A DNA stretch of 21,292 nucleotides from CAYRZF01 sp964428805 (GTDB lineage Bacteria; Methylomirabilota; Methylomirabilia; Rokubacteriales; CSP1-6): the NCBI GenBank assembly GCA_964428805.1, contig CAYRZF010000035.1, forward strand, positions 1-21,292. The letters are read 5' to 3'. Positions within the stretch are counted from its first letter, which is position 1. Each line of letters begins with the position of its first letter. The position numbers and the translations under genes were made by a program. The notes beneath the pieces were generated by a model. The model saw nothing but the letters and a program-made list of their open reading frames with translations, did no database searches and was not told where the DNA came from. Shown in pieces: positions 13,095 through 20,181 of this stretch.

Positions 13095-15998
13095 ATGACC
13101 GTTCACAGTCTAAGGGGTATGGCTCGCTCTATTGCCAGCCTGTTGGTGCTGCTGACGGTTGCCTGGCAGGGCATGGCCGTCGCCCAACCACCCCCCCCGC
13201 AGACCCTGTCCATCCTCGACTTCAACCGGCTGGGGGATGATGCCAGTGTCGATTGGCTCCAGCGGGGACTCGCCGACATGATGATCACCACCATGAACCG
13301 GATCGGCCCGTATCAGGTCATCGAGCGCCAGCATCTGAGGGACATCCTGCGGGAACACGGTCTAGCGGCGAGCGGGCTGGTGGACATGGATACCGCGCTC
13401 CGCCAGGCCCGATTGGCCAAGGCCGAGCTGCTGCTGCTGGGAAGCTTCGCCCGGCAACAGGATCGATTGACCGTTCAGGTGCGCTTGATGCGCATCGCGG
13501 ACCAGCAGATCCTTGCCCAGGCCATCTGGACGGACCAGCATGTCAACGTCCTCGCCGCCCCCCAGGCCCTGAGCAAGGAGCTCCTCGCGCGTCTCGGGCA
13601 ACCCGTCGATCCCGCCCAGCTTGGAGGCATCGAGAAGGAGATCCCGAGGACGATTGACGTGGCGAAATCCTACTACACCGGCATGGGCGCATTCGACGAC
13701 GGCCACTATCCCGAAGCGTTGGCCCACTATCTCGATGCGGCCCGGCAGGCCGGCGACTTCGTCAAGGTCTATCCCGCCGTACTCGAGATGTACACCCTCC
13801 TCGGCCAGAGCGAGCATGCCGTCCTCTTCGCCCAGAAGCTTGCCCGATCCTACGAAGAGGCGGGCGACGTCCCGAGCGCCCTGGAATATTACTTTGCGGC
13901 CGCCCAGCAGAGCCTCGATCCTCTGAACAACACCCCATCGGCGATTCACCTGCTGCAGAAGCTCCTACGCCTCGTGAAGCAGCATGAAGAGAAGACCGGA
14001 GAGATTGCGGGGACCAAGCAGTCCATCCTGGCCAAGATTCACGAACTCCACGAAACGGGAAAATACGAATCGTTTGAAAAGATCCTGGCGGATCGCAGCA
14101 TTCGGTATCGGATCTGGCCCGGCGACATTGAAACGGAGCTCCAGCGCAGGGCTGAAGAGCACGCACGAGGAGGCACCTCCGTACTGCACGACGGCCAGTG
14201 GGTCAAGCGGCCGGTGCCCAAGCCCTCCGTGCTCATGTGGAAGATTCGGGCGCAGCGCACGCTGGCCCGGGCCTATGCCCGCCTGGGGAGCATCGAACGG
14301 GCGCTGGATCAGTATGGGGGGCTGCTCGCGGAGGTCGACTTCCTGACCCGCCACCCCCTCTCCGACGGGAGGCTTCGCGATCCCATCAGGACGGAAGCCC
14401 ATTTCATGGTGCTCCACCATTACACGAAGACCGGCCGCTTGCTCCGAGATCATGCCCTGAACGCGATCAACAGACTCAATGTCGTCAAGACCGGGCTCGT
14501 GTTCATGCGCGACTTCAAAGATCGCAGTCCGGACGCACGCGCCCGCGTAGCGTCCCGATATGAAGGCCGGGGCTACGAGTATTTCGATTTCGCGGCGCCC
14601 CCGGGCCATCAGATCGATGCGGTCACCCTGCGGGCGAAGGTCGAGGGCATCGCGGCGTTCGGATTCAGCCTGCCGCATGCCGCCGGCTGGCCGCCGCAGT
14701 TTTCCCTTTCCAAGCGGTTCACGGAGTTCAAATTCTCGACGCGGGGCAGCTACGAGCGGACGGTTGCCCTGCCTCGGGGGACGGAGTTCTTTTCGATCGG
14801 AACCAGCTGGGGCCCCGGCTTGTTCGAGAATACGCGGGCGGAGGTGCTGCACCATCAACGGTCTGGGCCCAAGGATGGCCCAGACATCGTGCGGTGGCAG
14901 GCGTCGTTTGCGGTCTCCCCGAAAGGGGGCGTGAAGCCGGACTCCGGGGTCGCGACACCCCTTGGCGCACCGGTGCAAAAAATGATCGACCGGTACGCAG
15001 CCGGCTGGGAAAGCACCTTTGTGGTCCGACAGCCGCAGGCGGTCGTCTACGCCGGCAATCCTTCCCTGGATGTCTACGCCGAAGACTGGCTCGTGTATTC
15101 CCTGGACGGCGACATTCGGATCTTCCACCGACGCGACCCGCAGCTCACGATTGACATACCGATCACGATCAACACCAGGGAACCGGAGTTTGACCCGTCG
15201 TTGGTCCGAACCCACGACGGTCGGTATGCGCTCCTCTGGGCGCGCGGGACCAGCAAGAGACACGCGAGGCGCTTCGTGGCGGTCTCGGCTGATTTGCTGC
15301 GCTGGGAGACGCCGCAGCGCCTGGTCTTCGAGGAACCACCCGGCAATATCGGCTACACCTATGCGCAGGCGGAGCCGCTCGAGCGGACCACCAACGTGGT
15401 CGCCATCCGCCAGGGTTACGCGATGTTGCTGGCACAAGGCTTCATGCGGTACTCGGAGGATCTGAGGCATTGGGGCCCGCCGCAGAAGGTCCTCCCGCAG
15501 GACCTCTATCGCAATCGTCTCGTGAAAACCCGCGATGGGACCCTCTGGGCGGTGTACGAGAACTCGTCGGACGAGCGCCAGCCCTACACGCCGGACGACC
15601 GGCTCCACGGCTATTTCGTGGTCGACGGCAAACAGTACCGACACGTTACGGAGTTGCGCGTCAGCCGCAGTGTCGATGGCGTCCAATGGCAAGCGGCCGG
15701 CAAGCTCGTCTTCCCCGGTCAACCGAGCGGGCTGTGGGCCTTCCCCGTTTCGGAACGACAGATCGGCATCGCCGTGGCCTTCAACAATCTCTTCGCGAAG
15801 TGGTTGACGGCGTCGCGTTCGCGCGACCTGCGCCCGATCGGCTCCGAGCTGCAGGTCATGCATCACGCAGAGGAGGCGGAGTGCTTCGTTCGTGACGCAT
15901 CCCTCATCTGCGTCCGCCCCATCTTTGACTTTGAGCAGCAAAAGCCGATGCTCCTGGCCATGAGCTCCCGTGCCCTGTATCGGAGGTTCACCGAATAG
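13095..15998 (+). CDS. exported CsgG/FlgO-like + TPR + sialidase-like propeller protein
   Basis: A 967-residue multidomain protein with a signal peptide (MARSIASLLVLLTVAWQGMA, then VAQ). Residues about 36-165 form a CsgG/FlgO/TolB-N-like domain: LSILDFNRLGDDASVDWLQR, GLADMMITTMNRIGPYQVIE, RQHLRDILREHGLAASGLVD and ELLLLGSFARQQDRLTVQVR. TPR-like helices follow (about 190-300 and 375-410). The C-terminal third has repeated Ser-x-Asp-x-x-x-Trp-like Asp-box motifs (VSADLLRWETPQ, YSEDLRHWGPPQ, RSVDGVQWQAAG), indicating a sialidase/BNR-type beta-propeller, with EPEFDPSLVRTHDGRYALLW preceding them. Whether it has glycosidase activity or only binds is unknown. The start could be ATG 13095 or ATG 13119. 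The next gene's ATG directly abuts the stop codon. Confidence 0.85.
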   Translation: MTVHSLRGMARSIASLLVLLTVAWQGMAVAQPPPPQTLSILDFNRLGDDASVDWLQRGLADMMITTMNRIGPYQVIERQHLRDILREHGLAASGLVDMDTALRQARLAKAELLLLGSFARQQDRLTVQVRLMRIADQQILAQAIWTDQHVNVLAAPQALSKELLARLGQPVDPAQLGGIEKEIPRTIDVAKSYYTGMGAFDDGHYPEALAHYLDAARQAGDFVKVYPAVLEMYTLLGQSEHAVLFAQKLARSYEEAGDVPSALEYYFAAAQQSLDPLNNTPSAIHLLQKLLRLVKQHEEKTGEIAGTKQSILAKIHELHETGKYESFEKILADRSIRYRIWPGDIETELQRRAEEHARGGTSVLHDGQWVKRPVPKPSVLMWKIRAQRTLARAYARLGSIERALDQYGGLLAEVDFLTRHPLSDGRLRDPIRTEAHFMVLHHYTKTGRLLRDHALNAINRLNVVKTGLVFMRDFKDRSPDARARVASRYEGRGYEYFDFAAPPGHQIDAVTLRAKVEGIAAFGFSLPHAAGWPPQFSLSKRFTEFKFSTRGSYERTVALPRGTEFFSIGTSWGPGLFENTRAEVLHHQRSGPKDGPDIVRWQASFAVSPKGGVKPDSGVATPLGAPVQKMIDRYAAGWESTFVVRQPQAVVYAGNPSLDVYAEDWLVYSLDGDIRIFHRRDPQLTIDIPITINTREPEFDPSLVRTHDGRYALLWARGTSKRHARRFVAVSADLLRWETPQRLVFEEPPGNIGYTYAQAEPLERTTNVVAIRQGYAMLLAQGFMRYSEDLRHWGPPQKVLPQDLYRNRLVKTRDGTLWAVYENSSDERQPYTPDDRLHGYFVVDGKQYRHVTELRVSRSVDGVQWQAAGKLVFPGQPSGLWAFPVSERQIGIAVAFNNLFAKWLTASRSRDLRPIGSELQVMHHAEEAECFVRDASLICVRPIFDFEQQKPMLLAMSSRALYRRFTE

Positions 15999-16844
15999 AT
16001 GAGGCGCTGGAAGATTCATGGGTGTGTTGTCCTGCTGATGGCGACGGTCCTGCACCTCGCATGGGCAGGCGATCGCCCGCCACGGATCTGGATCTTGCCG
16101 TTCGACAATCCAGAGGCCGATGCATCCGTGGCACACCTGGAGGAGGCGATCCCGGCGCTGCTGGCTGTCGCCATTTCCCAATCCGACCAGCACGCCGTCG
16201 TGGATCGGCAGCACCTGAACCAGGTGCTGGCCGAACAGTCCCTGACCCTGGAGGGGCTGATAGCGCAGAATACCCGACACGCGGTCGGCAAGCTCCTCGG
16301 TGCGACGGTGATGATCAGTGGCAGCGTCGTGAAGCAAGGACAGGACCTTCTGATCACCATGCGGGCCTCCGATCTCGAGTCGGGAATGGTCACCGCCACG
16401 GCGGAGGCCCGCGGGCCGGCCGGTCAAGTCGGCCGGCTGGTGAGCGACCTGTATCGCAGGTTGGCCCGGGACCTGGGCAGGCGGCTCCCTGATCTGCGTG
16501 CGGATCAGATCGACGAAGTGCCGCTCTCCAACCTGCATTTCATGCGGGGTCTCGGGTACTACTACAGCGCGCGGTACAATCAGGCGCTGGCGGAATTCTT
16601 GCAGGCGACACGAGAGAAGCCCTTGGCCGATATCTCTCGGCTCTGGCTGGCGAACTCTTACCTGGCCCAAGAGGAATATGATCACGCGTATCTCGAGTTG
16701 ACCAGGCTGAGGCTTGGTGGTTCGAGGAACTTCCGGCAGGGCGAAATCGAGGCCAAGATGCGTGCCTGCGAGAAACATCTGAGCGCCGAAGAGGCGGAGC
16801 GTATCCGGAAGCTGGCCGCGCTCCAGGCTTCCGCAAAGGAGTAG
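15999..16844 (+). CDS. exported CsgG/FlgO-like protein with C-terminal TPR, second copy
   Basis: A 281-residue protein with a signal peptide (GCVVLLMATVLHLAWAGD). The CsgG/FlgO-like domain (about 28-155) reads IWILPFDNPEADASVAHLEE, AISQSDQHAVVDRQHLNQVL, EQSLTLEGLIAQN, LLGATVMISGSVVKQGQDLL. It matches the neighbours' VxERQxLxxxLxE core with VDRQHLNQVLAE. The C-terminal part has TPR-type helices (MRGLGYYYSARYNQALAEFL, WLANSYLAQEEYDHAYLELT). The start codon immediately follows the previous stop, so the genes are surely co-transcribed and probably translationally coupled. Proteins of this type are periplasmic or outer-membrane-associated; a channel role as in curli CsgG is not shown. Confidence 0.82.
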   Translation: MRRWKIHGCVVLLMATVLHLAWAGDRPPRIWILPFDNPEADASVAHLEEAIPALLAVAISQSDQHAVVDRQHLNQVLAEQSLTLEGLIAQNTRHAVGKLLGATVMISGSVVKQGQDLLITMRASDLESGMVTATAEARGPAGQVGRLVSDLYRRLARDLGRRLPDLRADQIDEVPLSNLHFMRGLGYYYSARYNQALAEFLQATREKPLADISRLWLANSYLAQEEYDHAYLELTRLRLGGSRNFRQGEIEAKMRACEKHLSAEEAERIRKLAALQASAKE

Positions 16845-16853
16845 AGGCCTCAC

Positions 16854-17717
16854 GTGCTCACGTCCTGGAGAAGAAAGGCAGCGCTCAGCAAGCGAACCGG
16901 GGCCGTCGCGCTGGCCCTGGTCTTGGCTTTCGGCTCGGGAGCAGCGGCCCGATCGCTGGGGAGTCCCGCGGTGGTCACACCTCGCGCGAGCCGCGTCGAG
17001 CCATATCGGTTCTTCGCGGACCGAACCGTGGCGGTACCCCTGCTGGTCCATGCGCCGGAGCCCCAAGGGCTCGCCCTTCACGCGCAGCTCGTGCAAGTGG
17101 CCTCCGGCTTCGTGGTTCCGATCGGCGCCGCGCTCGAAGTGCCACTCCCAACAGAGGCTTCTCCGAGTCCTGGGGTCGAGATCGAGCTCTCCATCCCGCT
17201 GCCGGCGGTGAAGCGAGAGACGGACTTCGAGCTGCGCTTCAGATCTCGCCGGGGTGGCGATGGGGTCTGGCACGCGGCCGGCCGCATCCCGCTGCGGGTG
17301 TATCCGGGTGATCTGCTCGGTCCTGTCCGCCAGTGGGCGACGTCTCACCCGCTACGGGTGAAGGACGATCAGGGGGCATTGATCGAGTTCCTGCGCCAGC
17401 AGAAGATCCCGGTCGCCGGCGGGGAACCCCAGGGCTTCCGCGACGATCGGGGAGTGACTCTCTACGCAGGCGCCCGGGCGCTTCGCGAGCGCGGGCTCGC
17501 CCCCCTGCGGCAGGGCGAAGCGATCGTCCTCTTTGCCGAGCGAGAGACAGACACTCCGCGCTTTCTGGTCGAGCGCAAGGGTGAAGGAACGGCCGTCACC
17601 GTCCAGATGCGTCTGCTCGACCGCCTGGCCGCCGATCCCCTCGCGCAGAAGATCTTTCTGGAGCTGTTCGAGGTCCTCAACAACGAGAGACAGTCAATGG
17701 GAGGGAATGACCGATGA
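16854..17717 (+). CDS. exported protein of unknown function in the CsgG-like operon
   Basis: A 287-residue protein from a GTG start (16854), nine bases after the previous stop. The signal region is long and basic (SWRRKAALSKRTGAVALALV, then LAFGSGAAARS). The first half is beta-rich (VAVPLLVHAPEPQGLALHAQ, VEIELSIPLPAVKRETDFEL, RIPLRVYPGDLLGP) and looks like an immunoglobulin-like sandwich. The second half (WATSHPLRVKDDQGALIEFL, EAIVLFAERETDTPRFLVER, LLDRLAADPLAQKIFLELFEVL) could be a separate alpha/beta domain. I cannot name the family. Its stop overlaps the next start by four bases (ATGA), so it is part of the operon and its product probably acts with the CsgG-like proteins in the envelope. 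Confidence 0.75.
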   Translation: MLTSWRRKAALSKRTGAVALALVLAFGSGAAARSLGSPAVVTPRASRVEPYRFFADRTVAVPLLVHAPEPQGLALHAQLVQVASGFVVPIGAALEVPLPTEASPSPGVEIELSIPLPAVKRETDFELRFRSRRGGDGVWHAAGRIPLRVYPGDLLGPVRQWATSHPLRVKDDQGALIEFLRQQKIPVAGGEPQGFRDDRGVTLYAGARALRERGLAPLRQGEAIVLFAERETDTPRFLVERKGEGTAVTVQMRLLDRLAADPLAQKIFLELFEVLNNERQSMGGNDR

Positions 17718-18688
17718 ATCTATCTGTGTCCGACCGCGTCGTTCGAACCATGCCGGCCCTGCTGGTACTTTCGCTTTTCCTGATCGGTGCTCCTTTCGCC
17801 GCTGCCGCACCGTCGGGTGACGAGCGACATCTTTCGGTTGCCGTCCTCGATTTCGAATCCGACACTCCGCAGATCAAGGCGACGGCGAAGCACGTGACCG
17901 AGCTCCTCACCACCAGGCTTTCGACTCATCCGAACCTGGTCCTCGTCGAGCGTCAGCGACTGAATGAGGTGCTGAGTGAGATCGAGTTCGGGATCTCCGG
18001 GACGGTCCGACCCGATACGGCGGCCACGATCGGACGCCTGATCGGCGCGAAAGCCCTTGTCACCGGTCGTGTGTTTTCCTCGGGTGACGACCTGGTCGTC
18101 GTCGCGCGCATGATCGGAACGGAGACCGGCCGGGTCTACTCGGAAAGCGTAACCCTGGCGGCCAACGAGCCGCCCAGCCGGTTCGCAGAGATTCTCGCCG
18201 AAAAGCTGATGTCACCTCTGCCGGAACGCTGGAACACGCTTGTCTCGCCTCCACCCGCTCCGGAAGACCGCATCCAGCGTCTGGCACGGCTGACCAAGGG
18301 AAAGAAGCTGCCGTCGGTGTCCATCTCGATCCCAGAGCGTCATTCCGGTCGTGCCGCTTTTGATCCGGCCGCCGAAACCGAGATCGGGCGGATCCTCGCG
18401 GCGCTCGGCTTTCCGCTCGTCAATTCCCACCCCAACGTCCGCGCCGACATCCAGATCACGGGCGAGGCGCTCAGCGAGGTAGGCTCGCGGCGGGGAAATC
18501 TGGTTTCGGCGAGCGGGCGCGTCGAGATCAAAGCTGTCGACCGGGCAAGCCATGCGGTGGTTGCGGTGGACCGACAGACCGAGGTCGCCGTGGACCTGTC
18601 GGGGGAGATTGCCGGGAAAAAGGCGCTGCAGCAGGCCTCGGAGGCCATCTCCGAGCGCCTGGTGCCCTTGTTGCTGAAGAACCGCTGA
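17714..18688 (+). CDS. exported CsgG/FlgO-like protein, third copy
   Basis: A 324-residue protein with signal peptide MPALLVLSLFLIGAPFAAAA. The CsgG/FlgO-like domain (about 40-170) reads LSVAVLDFESDTPQIKATAK, HVTELLTTRLSTHPNLVLVE, RQRLNEVLSEIEFGISGTVR, LIGAKALVTGRVFSSGDDLV. A second alpha/beta domain (about 215-320: VSISIPERHSGRAAFDPAAE, TEIGRILAALGFPLVNSHPN, ADIQITGEALSEVGSRRGNL) resembles the later part of CsgG-family proteins that measures a derived quantity such as VEIKAVDRASHAVVAVDRQT. ATG 17714 overlaps the previous stop by four bases. It is the last gene of the tight operon; 51 bases separate it from the next gene. Confidence 0.84.
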   Translation: MNLSVSDRVVRTMPALLVLSLFLIGAPFAAAAPSGDERHLSVAVLDFESDTPQIKATAKHVTELLTTRLSTHPNLVLVERQRLNEVLSEIEFGISGTVRPDTAATIGRLIGAKALVTGRVFSSGDDLVVVARMIGTETGRVYSESVTLAANEPPSRFAEILAEKLMSPLPERWNTLVSPPPAPEDRIQRLARLTKGKKLPSVSISIPERHSGRAAFDPAAETEIGRILAALGFPLVNSHPNVRADIQITGEALSEVGSRRGNLVSASGRVEIKAVDRASHAVVAVDRQTEVAVDLSGEIAGKKALQQASEAISERLVPLLLKNR

Positions 18689-18739
18689 TCTCGTTCCGTC
18701 GCGCCGAGGTCGTGGGGCTCCTCGAAAAGGACGTTTCCG

Positions 18740-19282
18740 ATGTTGCGAACGATATGGATTATTTCATTTCTTTTCTTCATGGCGTGTCTTCCGCCGCAAG
18801 TCGAGTCTGCTGAGCTGCGTTCTATAAAACTCTGCCCGGCGCAGGACTACAATGAGGAGACGAAAGACTGTGCTCCTGGCAAGAGTTGGGTCGGTGCGGG
18901 GGTCGAATTCGATAATACCGTGGTAAGGAAGGTCTACCTTCTTACCGCATTTAGAGCCTTTAGGGATGAAGAGGTTCACCATGTGTGGTTTTTTAACGGG
19001 AAACGCCTGCCTCAGCCGGGGCCGACGGTCTGGATCGAGAACCAACGGTCATTTATCGAGAATATTTCGTCGGAGCTTGACTGGCTGCGGAACCAAAAGG
19101 AGGTTGGGGCCGTCCAAGCGATTGCTGCGGTGGTGAAATTGATAATCAAGCCCTCCCTGTCGTATAAAACGAAGAGCTCAAAGATTCTCGGCCCAGAGTG
19201 GATTGGGTCATGGACAGTTAGGGTCTACGATGAGCGTCCTGATCAGAAACCTCTTGGCGAGATGTCGTTCTTAGTGAAGTGA
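18740..19282 (+). CDS. exported DUF2914-like protein
   Basis: A 180-residue protein with signal MLRTIWIISFLFFMAC, which may be a lipoprotein signal (FMAC) or be cleaved after QVESA. The mature part resembles DUF2914: VVRKVYLLTAFRAFRDEEVH, HVWFFNGKRLPQPGPTVWIE, KTKSSKILGPEWIGSWTVRV and YDERPDQKPLGEMSFLV. This is the family's H-x-W-y-x-n-G, the Ser-Lys-rich segment and the W-x-V-x-v-x-D-x-x-x-x-x-L-x-x-x-x-F ending. About 40 residues (SFIENISSELDWLRNQKEVG onward) are inserted compared with what I recall of the family. Base composition is clearly less GC-rich than its neighbours. AAGGACG precedes ATG 18740. The function of the domain is unknown. Confidence 0.7.
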   Translation: MLRTIWIISFLFFMACLPPQVESAELRSIKLCPAQDYNEETKDCAPGKSWVGAGVEFDNTVVRKVYLLTAFRAFRDEEVHHVWFFNGKRLPQPGPTVWIENQRSFIENISSELDWLRNQKEVGAVQAIAAVVKLIIKPSLSYKTKSSKILGPEWIGSWTVRVYDERPDQKPLGEMSFLVK

Positions 19283-19485
19283 CCCCCTAAGCCGCTGACT
19301 GTCCCCATGTGATAACCATCCGGTCTCATGTCGGATCTCAAACCTGGTTCAAATCGGGGGCCCGCAGCGCCGGAAATCGGATCGCCTAACCTTCGAGGTG
19401 GAGGTCATCTGAGGGACACGACGGCCCACCTCGCTCCCCTGGGCGCGGCCTATGGCCGTAGAAGTGATCCCACCGTGGTGGTCGC

Positions 19486-20166
19486 TTAGCTGAGCGCCAG
19501 GGCACGCACGGCCGCCAGGATTTCCTCGTCGCCCGGGTACCCCCCAAAGTCGCTGATGCCACGTTCCGCCTCGACATGCGTCCAACGGATGATGCCCGTC
19601 CGATCGATGAGAAAGTGACCGGTCAGCTGCGACCAGTGCTTCTCCCGAATCTCGACGTCGACTTCGGTCAGCTCGAAGCCGTCCCGCTGGTTGAGCTCAT
19701 CCCGGACCGCCACCAGCGGTAGGGGCGCCGGCAATTCGCCACCGGCGTCGTTTCGGACGGCCCTGAAGTCTTCGCGTGTCACACCGAGCGGCCACTGCGC
19801 CAGCGCGCCCTCGTCGCGGATCACTTCGAATCGGGGCAATCCAAAGGCCCGGTGCACCATCACGTCCGGATCCGAGGCCACCGCGATGCGGACCGGCCGA
19901 TACTTAAAATACAAACGCGCGCGCTCGATCGGCGTGATCACGATCGTCAGCGTCTCGATGCCCATGGCCTGGAGCTTCTCCGCCGTCGTGGCCAGCTGCA
20001 CGAGCTGGCGGCGGCAGAACGGTCATTCAAGCCCACGGAACAGACCCACCAGCACCGGCTGCTTGCCGCGATACTCGTCGAGCGAGATGGCGCCCTCGCG
20101 GTTCACGGCCGGGAGGCTGAAGCCGGGAGCCCGGTCGCCGGGCTGAAGCGGTCGCTGCGGACTGAT
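19486..20166 (-). CDS. peroxiredoxin-like (AhpC/TSA fold) protein with Sec-Pro-Phe-Cys motif, putative selenoprotein
   Basis: Read through one TGA (20023-20025) the frame gives about 226 residues with a thioredoxin-fold peroxiredoxin-like domain: GDRAPGFSLPAVNREGAISL, DEYRGKQPVLVGLFRGLE, then TGA and PFCRRQLVQLATTAEKLQAM, then IETLTIVITPIERARLYF and IAVASDPDVMVHRAFGLPRF. In relatives the TGA position is cysteine of a C-P-F-C redox pair; here it would be Sec48-Pro-Phe-Cys51 (UxxC). Prx-like UxxC proteins are an established selenoprotein class. A SECIS-like hairpin follows. Without readthrough only an internal ATG remains, losing the active site. The start is odd: GGAGG directly follows the TPR gene stop, but the first in-frame codons are ACG and ATC (20166, used here), and the first canonical start is GTG 20106, inside the fold. 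Confidence 0.82.
19991..20009 (-). promoter_or_regulatory. SECIS-like hairpin after the peroxiredoxin-like TGA
   Basis: Fourteen bases after the TGA the mRNA forms a perfect 7-bp stem (GCCAGCU with AGCUGGC) with the 5-base loop CGUGC. The loop GU lies 22-23 bases after the TGA, within one base of the loop GU position in the YeeE-type gene and close to that of the classical fdhF element. Hand-checked pairing, no energy computed. Confidence 0.7.
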
Positions 20167-20181
20167 GGTCGTGGGTCCTCC

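Noticed and set aside
12416..13098. Overlapping plus-strand frames around the small membrane protein, including 12416-13078
   Set aside because: Their translations are Arg/Pro/Ser-rich without hydrophobic pattern, while the 12453 frame gives clear membrane segments.
13965..17348. Very long open frame (over 1100 codons) on the minus strand opposite the CsgG-like genes
   Set aside because: It lies antisense to well-supported genes with signal peptides and domains, is rich in Arg, Gly, His and Pro as expected of a mirror frame in GC-rich DNA, and has no recognisable motif.
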